DNA of 37,472 nt from Frankiaceae bacterium. GTDB taxonomy: Bacteria; Actinomycetota; Actinomycetes; JAVEEJ01. The translations under genes and the position numbers were made by a program. The DNA lies in the NCBI GenBank assembly GCA_030840515.1, contig JAVEEJ010000124.1, positions 1-37,472 of the forward strand, given 5' to 3'. The notes below the pieces were generated by a model. It saw nothing but the letters and a program-made list of their open reading frames with translations. It had not been told where the DNA came from and made no database searches. Shown piece by piece: positions 1 to 7,274 of the stretch (its first letter is position 1; every line of letters begins with the position of its first letter).

Positions 1-1180
1 CGACGATGATCGCCACGTCGGTCTGCGCGAATTCGTCGTTGATGGCCTCGAGCTCGTACAGCTGATCGTACGGCACGTTGGCCTCGGCCAGGAGCACGTT
101 CATGTGGCCGGGCATGCGCCCTGCGACCGGGTGGATCGCGTAGTTCACCGTGACGCCCTTCTTCTCCAGCTCGTTGGCCAGCTCCTTCACCGCGTGCTGG
201 GCCTGGGAGACGGCCATGCCGTACCCGGGGACCACGACGACCAGGCGCGCGTAGGCCATCTGGATGGCGACGTCGGCCGCACTGGTCGAGCGCACCGTGC
301 CGCCGCCCGCGCCCACGGCACCCGCCGCGGCCTCGACGGTCCCGCCGAACCCGCCGGCGATCACCGAGGTGATCGTGCGGTTCATGGCCAGGGCCATCTG
401 CTGCGTTAGCAGCGTGCCGGATGCGCCGACGATCATGCCCGCGACGATCAGCGACGTGTTGTTGAGCGCGACGCCGGTCGCCGCCGCCGACAGGCCGGTG
501 AAGGCGTTCAGCAGCGAGATGACGACGGGCATGTCGGCCCCGCCGATCGGCAGCACGAGGAAGTTGCCCAGCAGTGCCGCGGCGACGAGCAGCAGGACCA
601 TCAGCCCCTCGCTGTGCGCGCCGGCGGCGATCGCCACGCCCGAGCCGACCGCGACCAGCCCCAGGGCCGCGTTGATCGGGGCCTGCAGCTTCGGACCGGC
701 GATCGTCTTGGACCCGCCGTCGATCAGCCCCTGCAGCTTGGCGAACGCGATGTTCGAGCCCCAGAACGAGACGGACCCGACGATCGCGGCGAAGACGCTG
801 AAGACCGTGACGTACGTCGGGACGCCGTCGAAGCCGCCCGAGGCGCGGAACTCGACCCAGGCGATGAGCGCGACCGCGCCGCCGCCGACACCGTTGAACA
901 GCGCCACCATCTGCGGCATCTGCGTCATCTTCACCACGCGCGCGGCGGGCACGCCGACCAGCACACCGACGGCGATAGCGGCGGCCATGATGCCGCGGTT
1001 GTGCAGGCCGTCGACCAGGAATGTGGCGACCACTGCGACCAGAGCGCCGAACGCCCCGAGCAGGTTTCCGTTGCGCGCACCCTTCGGCGACGACAAGCCC
1101 TTGAGCGCGAGGATGAAGCAGACGGAGGCGAGCAGGTAGAGCGCCGTGATGCCTTGGCCGTTCAGCGGGAGAAGGTTCAC
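1..1180 (-). CDS. pntB: NAD(P) transhydrogenase subunit beta, partial (3' end outside window)
   Basis: This is the membrane and NADP(H)-binding subunit of the proton-translocating transhydrogenase, which uses the proton gradient to drive hydride transfer from NADH to NADP+. Reading the minus strand from a GTG at 1180 gives about 393 residues with no stop before the window edge. Usual length is about 460-480, so the C-terminus is missing. The N-terminal half is a run of hydrophobic helices with the family segments FNGVGGGAVALIAW and LNAFTGLSAAATGVAL. The C-terminal part begins the NADP-binding domain (VVVVPGYGMAVSQAQHAV, then HPVAGRMPGHMNVLLAEANV). The start overlaps the pntAB stop in a GTGA, which implies translational coupling and fixes the start. 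Identification is very secure from the conserved sequence. Confidence 0.97.
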   Translation of the reverse strand, partial: MNLLPLNGQGITALYLLASVCFILALKGLSSPKGARNGNLLGAFGALVAVVATFLVDGLHNRGIMAAAIAVGVLVGVPAARVVKMTQMPQMVALFNGVGGGAVALIAWVEFRASGGFDGVPTYVTVFSVFAAIVGSVSFWGSNIAFAKLQGLIDGGSKTIAGPKLQAPINAALGLVAVGSGVAIAAGAHSEGLMVLLLVAAALLGNFLVLPIGGADMPVVISLLNAFTGLSAAATGVALNNTSLIVAGMIVGASGTLLTQQMALAMNRTITSVIAGGFGGTVEAAAGAVGAGGGTVRSTSAADVAIQMAYARLVVVVPGYGMAVSQAQHAVKELANELEKKGVTVNYAIHPVAGRMPGHMNVLLAEANVPYDQLYELEAINDEFAQTDVAIIV

Positions 1181-1503
1181 TTCGACTCCTGCTGTGACGG
1201 CTTCACGGCATTCGCCACGGGCGCCTTGCGTCCCTTGAACATCTCGAGCATCCGGTCGGTGACGACGAAGCCGCCGACGACGTTGATGGTGGCGAGTACG
1301 ACGGCGATCAGGCCGAGCGTCGTCTCGACGGACCCGTGCGCGTGCCCGAGGATCAGCATCGCGCCGACCACGATGATCCCGTGGATTGCGTTGGCGCCGG
1401 ACATCAGCGGGGTGTGCAGGGTCGAGGACACCTTGGAGATCACCTCGATGCCGACGAAGATCGCCAGCACGAAGATGGTGAGCAGGGTCAGTCCGTCGGT
1501 CAC
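1177..1503 (-). CDS. pntAB: NAD(P) transhydrogenase subunit alpha 2 (membrane part)
   Basis: This 108-residue protein is the small membrane half of the split alpha subunit, supplying helices to the proton channel beside PntB. Three hydrophobic segments are visible: LTLLTIFVLAIFVGIEVI, then ANAIHGIIVVGAMLILGHA, then TLGLIAVVLATINVVGGFVV. The family hallmark HTPLMSGANAIHGI is present. The C-terminus is a short basic tail. The GTG start lies inside a GTGA overlap with the pntAA stop, and its own stop overlaps the pntB start the same way. Stoichiometric co-translation of all three subunits is therefore likely. Length is normal for this subunit in organisms with a three-gene arrangement. Confidence 0.96.
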   Translation of the reverse strand: MTDGLTLLTIFVLAIFVGIEVISKVSSTLHTPLMSGANAIHGIIVVGAMLILGHAHGSVETTLGLIAVVLATINVVGGFVVTDRMLEMFKGRKAPVANAVKPSQQESK

Positions 1504-2777
1504 GAGGCCCTCCGGGCAGCCGTCTTCTTCGCGGGAGTCTTCTTGGCAGGGCTCTTGGTGGCGGTCGTCTTCTTGGCGGGAGTCTGCTTCGCAGGGCTCT
1601 TGGTGGCGGGGCTCTTGGTGGTAGCCGCCTTCTTGGCGGGCGACCGGCGAGTCGTCGTACTCGCGCCGAGGATCTCCTTCGTCGGCCCGTGCACCAGCTC
1701 GCCCTGCTTCACGACCGCGGCGCCCACGACGATCTCGTCCTCGTAGTCCGGCGCAAGGGCCCCGTCCTTGGTCAGGAGCAGCAGCAGGTTGACGCAGTTG
1801 CGGGAGTAGAGAGCCGAGGCGTGCACCGCCATCGCCGACGGCATGTTGCGCGCGCCGATCACGGTCACGGACCCGACGCGAACGTCCTCACCCGGCCTGC
1901 TCGGCTCGACGTTGCCACCGGACTCGGCAGCGAGGTCGATGACGATCGAGCCCGGCTTCATCCGCTTCACCATGTCCAGCGTCACCAGCACAGGCGCTGT
2001 GCGACCGGGAATCGCAGCGGTGGTGATGACCACGTCAGCGAGCTCGACCCGGTTGCCGATCAGCTCTCGCTGCTTCGTCAAGAACTCCTCGGTCTGCTCC
2101 TTCGCGTAGCCGCCGGCACCCTCCTGCGTCTCCAACTCGAGCTCGACGAAGGTGGCTCCGAGCGAGCGCACCTCCTCAGCCGCTGCGGCGCGCACGTCGT
2201 AGGCCTCGACGACGGCGCCGAGCCGGCGGGCGGTGGCGATGGCCTGAAGCCCGGCCACACCGGCACCCATGACGAGCACCTTGGCCGGCGGGATGGTGCC
2301 GGCCGCGGTCATCATGAGCGGGAAGAGCTTGGGCAGCCGTTCGGCGGCCAGGATCGCGCAGCGGTAGCCGCTCACCAGGGCCTGTGAGGACAGTGCGTCC
2401 ATCGACTGCGCGCGGGAGATGCGCGGCAGCAGGTCCAGGCTCAGCGCGGTCGTGCCCGCCTTCATGTGCGCCCGCACCGTGTCGCTCGCAGCGGCGGGCT
2501 GCAGGAATGAGATGGCCACGGCGCTCTTGCGCAGCTGGCCCACCTGCGCCGGCGTGAGGGGCTGCACGGACAGCGCGGCGTCGGCGTTCTTCAGCGCCGC
2601 CTTGTCCACGGTCGCGCCGGCGGAGATGTAGTCGGCATCGGCGTACTGGGCCGCCTGCCCCGCGCCTGGCTCCACCGCTACGACCCAGCCGGCCCCCGTG
2701 AGCTTGCTCACGGCGTCGGGGACCAGCGCGACCCTGCGCTCGAAGGGAGCGCTCTCCTTGACCACGGCGACCTTCAT
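1500..2777 (-). CDS. pntAA: NAD(P) transhydrogenase subunit alpha 1 with a lysine-rich C-terminal tail
   Basis: This is the cytoplasmic NAD(H)-binding subunit, in the alanine dehydrogenase/PntA fold. The N-terminal domain starts VAVVKESAPFERRVALVP. The Rossmann glycine motif GAGVAG is at residues 171-176 and is followed by VVEAYDVR. The mobile-loop region and VITTAAIPGRTAPVLV follow. The catalytic core ends near residue 373 (HGPTKEILGAS), which is the normal end of this subunit. The last 52 residues are an added, low-complexity T/K/A/S/P tail with repeated SPAKK, TPAKK and ATKSP units, ending AARRAS. At DNA level it contains two near-identical 42-base units (1522-1563 and 1567-1608, three differences by eye). 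The tail resembles those of histone H1 and mycobacterial HU. The ATG at 2777 gives the expected N-terminus. Confidence 0.96.
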   Translation of the reverse strand: MKVAVVKESAPFERRVALVPDAVSKLTGAGWVVAVEPGAGQAAQYADADYISAGATVDKAALKNADAALSVQPLTPAQVGQLRKSAVAISFLQPAAASDTVRAHMKAGTTALSLDLLPRISRAQSMDALSSQALVSGYRCAILAAERLPKLFPLMMTAAGTIPPAKVLVMGAGVAGLQAIATARRLGAVVEAYDVRAAAAEEVRSLGATFVELELETQEGAGGYAKEQTEEFLTKQRELIGNRVELADVVITTAAIPGRTAPVLVTLDMVKRMKPGSIVIDLAAESGGNVEPSRPGEDVRVGSVTVIGARNMPSAMAVHASALYSRNCVNLLLLLTKDGALAPDYEDEIVVGAAVVKQGELVHGPTKEILGASTTTRRSPAKKAATTKSPATKSPAKQTPAKKTTATKSPAKKTPAKKTAARRAS

Positions 2778-2799
2778 GGCGGGGCAGGCTACCGAGGCG

Positions 2800-2853
2800 T
2801 CACCAGGCGCCGTCCGTGGCGGTCCCCCTGCCGCGACGGACGGCGCCTGATGA
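2800..2853 (-). terminator. Long hairpin downstream of the first propeller gene
   Basis: An inverted repeat of 18 bases per arm (2800-2817 and 2836-2853) has one mismatch; the inner 14 bases (CAGGCGCCGTCCGT and its complement) are perfect. Beyond one further mismatch, four more pairs (2819-2822 with 2831-2834) close an 8-base loop. It sits just beyond the stop of the minus-strand propeller gene and just upstream of pntAA. It would separate the two transcripts. There is no T-tract, as is common in high-GC actinomycetes, so its terminator role is inferred from structure and position. Confidence 0.6.
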
Positions 2854-2873
2854 GCCTCTGGGCTGGCCCTCCG

Positions 2874-4322
2874 CTAGCCGCCGGCGTGGCGGGCGAGGAC
2901 CTCATACCGCGGGGCGGTCGCTGGATCGGCAGCCGGCACCGTGCCGGGCGCGGCCGTGGTCATGAAGGCAACGGTGCGGCCGTCGGCGGAAAGCCGCGGC
3001 ATCCCGTTGTCCCCTGCGATTGCAGCACCGTTCGACCAGACCGAAACAAGCCGTGTCGTGCCGCGGACCGTGTCGCGAATGTAGCTGCGGAGCGGCGAGC
3101 CGCCGTCCGTCGCGCTCGGCCCGCCCAGATTGGCCCGCGTGTCGAATGCTACGAACCGCCCGTCGTGCGACAGCGTGACGCTCCAGTAGATGCCCACGTC
3201 GTAGTTGTCTCGCGATGGCCACTGAGCCTGCTTGCCATTGGCACCGAAGGACACGAGCGCAAGGCGGTGGCGCTTGACGTCGTACTCGTAGACATCAGTG
3301 GAATTGTTCTTGTCTCCGGAGACGAGCGCGTCATCCGAGAAGAACGCCAGGTGGGACCCGTCCAGAGAAATCGACGCACCATCGCTTCCCAGCGGAAGAC
3401 CCACCGGCGCGGACACGCGGATGCTGCGCCGGGTCAAGCTGCTCCAGACGTACACCTCGCGGATGTCGCAGCCGCACGTGTCGCGGCGCACCGCGACGTC
3501 GAACGCGACGAGAGTTCCGTCTCCGGAGATGCTGTGGCCCGTGTACGCGTAGGCATTGGCTCGCAGTGGCGCCCCGACGCCGTCCACCGAGACCAGGTCG
3601 GTCCGACCCGTGGCCATATCGCGGCGATAGACGTTGTACACATGCGTCGATGTGATTTCGCCGCCGAGGTTGCTGGCGTCGGAGGTGAACGTCAGGTAGC
3701 GACCGTCGCGGGAGAACGCGGCGCCGAAGGAGCCGGACAAGAGCGGGCTGCCGACCGTGTTGCCATTGGTAGCCGGGTCAGGCTGCGCGGGGACTCCCGC
3801 GTTGTTGCGTGACGCGAGCTGGACGGCACCAGTTCGCCGATCCACGACGTAAAGGTTGAAGGCGGCGGGAGCGCCTTCGGGTAGGGCAGCGGCGGGCGTA
3901 GTTGCGCCGTTCACGCCGAAGGCGCTGAAGGCGACGTAGCGACCGTCTGGTGAGATGCCGGTGAACCAAGTTGTGTGGTGTCCAGTCACCGTCGGCCATT
4001 CGGCGGTTCGCGAGGCGACAAGAGTGGTCGTGCGGCGCTTGAGGTCACGCACGTAGACGCTCTCGCACACGGCAGCCGCCCCACACGAAGCTTGCTGCTT
4101 CGCAAGACTGGGATCCTGGGACAGGAAGACGACGTACCTGCCGTCCGCGGAGACATCAATCTGATCGGCGACCCCGGTTGGCGCATAGCTGCCGTCTGCC
4201 GCAACAGAGACCGCCTCCGTCTGTCCCCGGCTCCAGCCGGGCACGTTGCTCGCCTGGGCGGTACCGATGGCTGCCAGAGCCAGGGCAAGACCGCCGGTCA
4301 GTGTGGTTCGCAGGATGCTCAT
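2874..4322 (-). CDS. Secreted seven-repeat WD40/TolB-like beta-propeller protein
   Basis: The start is placed at the ATG at 4322 because it gives a clean signal peptide (MSILRTTLTGGLALALAAIG, cleavage near AQA-S). It also has a GGGGGAGAGG ribosome-binding site just upstream. The mature protein carries seven copies of a blade motif of the type S-x-DGR-[YF]-V-[AV]-F: VSADGRYVVF, ISPDGRYVAF, FSRDGRYLTF, ISGDGTLVAF, ISLDGSHLAF, LSHDGRFVAF and LSADGRTVAF. Such repeats form PD40/TolB-type propellers, here probably a seven-bladed one. Cysteine pairs (CGAAAVC, CGC) suggest disulfides outside the cell. No catalytic domain is visible. It is clearly paralogous to the protein encoded at 5196-7274, sharing the CESVY[VL]RD segment. 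It is divergent from a response regulator gene, so a role as sensed or regulated partner of that system is plausible. Its ligand is unknown. Confidence 0.85.
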   Translation of the reverse strand: MSILRTTLTGGLALALAAIGTAQASNVPGWSRGQTEAVSVAADGSYAPTGVADQIDVSADGRYVVFLSQDPSLAKQQASCGAAAVCESVYVRDLKRRTTTLVASRTAEWPTVTGHHTTWFTGISPDGRYVAFSAFGVNGATTPAAALPEGAPAAFNLYVVDRRTGAVQLASRNNAGVPAQPDPATNGNTVGSPLLSGSFGAAFSRDGRYLTFTSDASNLGGEITSTHVYNVYRRDMATGRTDLVSVDGVGAPLRANAYAYTGHSISGDGTLVAFDVAVRRDTCGCDIREVYVWSSLTRRSIRVSAPVGLPLGSDGASISLDGSHLAFFSDDALVSGDKNNSTDVYEYDVKRHRLALVSFGANGKQAQWPSRDNYDVGIYWSVTLSHDGRFVAFDTRANLGGPSATDGGSPLRSYIRDTVRGTTRLVSVWSNGAAIAGDNGMPRLSADGRTVAFMTTAAPGTVPAADPATAPRYEVLARHAGG

Positions 4323-4388
4323 TTGCCTCTCCCCCTCGGTGACTCCGCACACGTTCGACGATCGCGCGGAGGCGCGCATCGGGGCGGC

Positions 4389-4418
4389 CCCGCAAGCCGT
4401 TGAGGGCTAGCCCGCAAG
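4389..4418. repeat. Direct repeat CCCGCAAG in divergent intergenic region
   Basis: Two copies of CCCGCAAG (4389-4396 and 4411-4418) are 22 bases apart, about two helical turns. They lie between the divergent propeller gene and response regulator gene. They also lie just upstream of the putative -35 of the response regulator. Same-face spacing makes them candidate sites for the adjacent NarL-type regulator. The repeat is short and could be chance. Confidence 0.35.
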
Positions 4419-4432
4419 TCCGCCAACCTCTC

Positions 4433-4461
4433 TCGACCCGGGCGTCGGGCGCTCTTAGACT
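4433..4461 (+). promoter_or_regulatory. Possible sigma-70-type promoter of the response regulator operon
   Basis: TCGACC (4433-4438), a 17-base spacer and TAGACT (4456-4461) resemble a housekeeping -35/-10 pair. Transcription would begin near 4468, giving a leader of about 23 bases before the ATG at 4491. The leader contains a G-rich stretch (GGGGGG) that can act as ribosome-binding site. The -35 match is four of six, so this is moderate evidence. Confidence 0.4.
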
Positions 4462-4490
4462 CGCGCCCAGCGCCGGGGTTGGGGGGTGGC

Positions 4491-5192
4491 ATGAGGCAGC
4501 AAGCGGGCGTTCCGTCCGTGCTTGTCGTCGATGACCACCCGCTGTGGCGACGGACGGTGCGCAGCCTGCTGATCTCGAGCGGAGCCGCATCGGAGGTGTG
4601 GGAGGCACCCGACGGCCTGACCGCGGTCAGCTTGGCGCGCAAGCAGCACCCGGACGTGGTGCTCATGGACATGGCACTGCCAGGCATGTCCGGCGTGGAG
4701 GCAACCGGCGCGGTCGTGGCCGGCGACGCCAACACCAGGGTGCTCGTCCTCTCATCCAGCGATGACACCGACCAGGTGCTCGAGGCCGTTCGTGCGGGCG
4801 CCAGCGGTTATCTGTTGAAGACCGCCGAACCCGAAGAGATCGTGCAGGCGGTTCAGCGGGTGCATCACGGCGAGCTCGTGTTCCCGGCCGCGCTCTCCTC
4901 CGTGCTTCGGCGCGGAATTCTGGACGAGCGAAGCAACGGCCCTTCACCGCTTGATGAGCTCAGTGACCGCGAGCGGGATGTGCTGCGTCTCATGGCGGAG
5001 GGCTGCACGAACGCCGGCATCGGCCAGAAGCTGCACCTGAGTGCGAAGACCGTTGAACGGCACGTCACCACGATCTTCACCAAGCTCGGCCTCGACAGCG
5101 CAGCCGGCGGACATCGCCGCGTGCTCGCGGTGATCTCGTACCTCCGGGCGACAGCGCTCAAGAGGGCCACCCCTGATCGCGGCGTGGGCTGA
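4491..5192 (+). CDS. NarL/FixJ-family response regulator (receiver + LuxR HTH)
   Basis: This 233-residue two-domain regulator has a receiver domain at about residues 9-125. Acidic pair D14-D15, phospho-acceptor D60 in VVLMDMALPGMSG, the switch serines after VLVL, and conserved K110 in GYLLK are all present. A LuxR-type DNA-binding domain follows at about residues 155-220 (LSDRERDVLRLMAEG, then LSAKTVERHVTTIFTKLGL). All residues needed for phosphorylation are intact, so it should be a working phospho-switched transcription factor. The ATG at 4491 is chosen because a G-run ribosome-binding site precedes it; a TTG at 4479 is the only upstream alternative. The next gene starts 3 bases after its stop, so it heads an operon with the second propeller protein and the histidine kinase. 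Likely targets are its own operon and the divergent propeller gene. Confidence 0.95.
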   Translation: MRQQAGVPSVLVVDDHPLWRRTVRSLLISSGAASEVWEAPDGLTAVSLARKQHPDVVLMDMALPGMSGVEATGAVVAGDANTRVLVLSSSDDTDQVLEAVRAGASGYLLKTAEPEEIVQAVQRVHHGELVFPAALSSVLRRGILDERSNGPSPLDELSDRERDVLRLMAEGCTNAGIGQKLHLSAKTVERHVTTIFTKLGLDSAAGGHRRVLAVISYLRATALKRATPDRGVG

Positions 5193-5195
5193 CCA

Positions 5196-7274
5196 GTGGC
5201 CGCAGGCAGCCTCAGAGGCGGTCCAGGTGACGTACGGAGAACTGTCGCGGCTGTTCTCGCCGGCGGCGGCCTGTTGTTCGTCGCGGCAGTGAGCGCCGGT
5301 CTCCACGGGCCCGGATGGCTTGGCATGGGCAGCGGCGACCGCTCACGGTTCGGGTACCCCTTCAGCGGCCCGCCGCTCGGCGAGCTCACCGACAGCTTCG
5401 TGCAGGGTGTGCTCGGTCCCGGTCCCGTGGCGCCCCCAGGGGGCCACCCCCCGTCTTCGCGGCCTCCGCTCTCCGGCCAAGGCGACTCTGCCTCCGGGGA
5501 TGGCTCCACCAGAGATCCGGGGGATCGACCGGTCTCGGTGGTGCACGGCTTCACCAACGACCAAGTGAACAACGCCTACGCCGTCCCCTCGCTGCCCTTC
5601 CGGGCGCGGACCGACACCTCGAGCGCGACGCGCGAACCCTCTGAGCCCGCCGACTGTTTCCCTACCGGCGGAACCGCTTGGTATCGCTTCACTCCGCTAC
5701 GTGACGCCGCGCTTGTGGCGGACACGTTCGGGACCGGGCGGCCGACGGCGCTCGCCGTGTACACCCGCAGCACCGATGGTGCATGGAAGAACCTCGGCTG
5801 TGACCAGAACGGCGCGGGCAACGCCCAGGTCGACTTCAGCGTGCGCGCGGGCACCAGCTACTACCTGCAGCTGACCGCCACGGTTCGCGGCGGGCCGACC
5901 GTGTTCGAACTGGCCGCCGTGGGGCCAACAGACATCGCCAGCGGTGCGCCCAACGGTGCCCCGGCGGACGGCCCGGCCTACAACTACGCCGACATCTCGG
6001 CGAACGGGCGCTACGTCGCCTTCTTCTCTTTCGCGCACAACCTCTCGGACCGGGTTCCCGAGTGTGCCTTTGCGACGTCATGCGAGTCGGTCTACCTGCG
6101 TGACCGGTGGACCGGCCGCACCGATCTGCTCGTGTCAGTCAAGACCTCCTCTCCTCCGGCCACGGACGGCGGGAGCTATCGACGGCTCATCACACCGTCG
6201 GTGAGCGACGACGGCAGATACGTGGTGTTCGCTGCAATCGGCGGCAACCAGGACCTCACGCCCGAGGATCAGGTCCTGGTCGTCCACGCCTATCGCTACG
6301 ACCGGGTTCGGCGCCGGCTGGATCTGGTATCACGGGCTTCCGACGGGAGCCCCGCATCGGGATCGACAGAGAGCTTCGCCGCGGAGGACCCGGTCATCTC
6401 GGGTGACGGCCGCTACCTCGTGTTCAGCTCCCCCTCCGACAACCTCGGAGGCCCGTCCGGGGAGGTCAGCGTGTACATGCGGGACCTGCGCATGGGCATC
6501 ACCCGACTGATATCAACCAATGAGGAAGGGAAACCGCTTCAGACCTGGAGCCACGCCTGCGGCGGTCGCTCGGTGTCACGGGACGGGCGCTTCGTGGCGT
6601 TCATGACGGACAGCGCCAACAACGGCGGCGGTGAGCTCGCACCCACCCCACGGGTTGTCCGCCTTTGGGATCGGCGCACCAACACCTCGCGGCAGGTAAC
6701 ACCTGACAGTGGGCCGAGCATGAAGGGAGCCAGCTGCCCGGCCATCTCGGCGGCGGGTGGGCATGTTGTTTTCACCACAGCCGACGCGTTGGTCCCGCAG
6801 GACACCAACGGCACTCCGGACGTCTATGAGTACACCGTCAAGTCTGCACGCTTGGTCCGAGTGTCGGTCACGTCGGAGGGCGGTCAGACAACGGAGCCAA
6901 ACAACTCAACGGACTCTCCAGGTGGTTGCGACTGCATCTCCCCGCAGGACACTCCTGTGACGAAGGCCGTGACGGTTTCCGCCGACGGGCGCTACGTCGC
7001 CTTCGACTCCGCCGCGGCCGAGCTGACCGGCGACTCGATCGGCAGCAGCCCGGCAACCGCGGGGACCGCGGACCCGCGGCAGGTCTTCGTCCACGACCTG
7101 CTGACGGGCGCTACCGTCCGCGCCTCGCTGAGCTCAACCGGCAAGGCGTTGTCGGGGAATGGGACCTTGCCCTACATCTCTGCCGACGGGCGCTACGTGG
7201 CGTTCTTCAACACGCCCAGGACCGGGACCGGCGCGCCTACGCAAGCTGACGTCTTCGTTCACCGGCTTCGGTGA
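5196..7274 (+). CDS. Exported beta-propeller protein with N-terminal beta-sandwich-like domain, in a two-component operon
   Basis: This 692-residue protein starts at a GTG 3 bases after the response regulator stop. A basic then hydrophobic N-terminus (VRRTVAAVLAGGGLLFVAAVSAGL) is a signal peptide or membrane anchor. A Pro/Gly-rich linker follows to about residue 110. Next is a domain of about 130 residues with GGTAWYRFTP, VDFSVRAGTSYYLQLTA and a cysteine pair, resembling bacterial pre-peptidase (PPC-like) beta-sandwiches. From about residue 260 there are seven blade motifs: ISANGRYVAF, VSDDGRYVVF, ISGDGRYLVF, VSRDGRFVAF, ISAAGGHVVF, VSADGRYVAF and ISADGRYVAF. It shares CESVY[VL]RD with the divergent propeller protein, so the two are paralogues. 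Lying between regulator and kinase, it may be an extracellular ligand-binding partner of the kinase. That role is inferred only. Confidence 0.85.
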   Translation: MAAGSLRGGPGDVRRTVAAVLAGGGLLFVAAVSAGLHGPGWLGMGSGDRSRFGYPFSGPPLGELTDSFVQGVLGPGPVAPPGGHPPSSRPPLSGQGDSASGDGSTRDPGDRPVSVVHGFTNDQVNNAYAVPSLPFRARTDTSSATREPSEPADCFPTGGTAWYRFTPLRDAALVADTFGTGRPTALAVYTRSTDGAWKNLGCDQNGAGNAQVDFSVRAGTSYYLQLTATVRGGPTVFELAAVGPTDIASGAPNGAPADGPAYNYADISANGRYVAFFSFAHNLSDRVPECAFATSCESVYLRDRWTGRTDLLVSVKTSSPPATDGGSYRRLITPSVSDDGRYVVFAAIGGNQDLTPEDQVLVVHAYRYDRVRRRLDLVSRASDGSPASGSTESFAAEDPVISGDGRYLVFSSPSDNLGGPSGEVSVYMRDLRMGITRLISTNEEGKPLQTWSHACGGRSVSRDGRFVAFMTDSANNGGGELAPTPRVVRLWDRRTNTSRQVTPDSGPSMKGASCPAISAAGGHVVFTTADALVPQDTNGTPDVYEYTVKSARLVRVSVTSEGGQTTEPNNSTDSPGGCDCISPQDTPVTKAVTVSADGRYVAFDSAAAELTGDSIGSSPATAGTADPRQVFVHDLLTGATVRASLSSTGKALSGNGTLPYISADGRYVAFFNTPRTGTGAPTQADVFVHRLR

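Noticed and set aside
104..2387. Plus-strand open frames over the transhydrogenase operon
   Set aside because: All are antisense shadows of pntAA, pntAB and pntB, whose minus-strand protein sequences are unmistakable.
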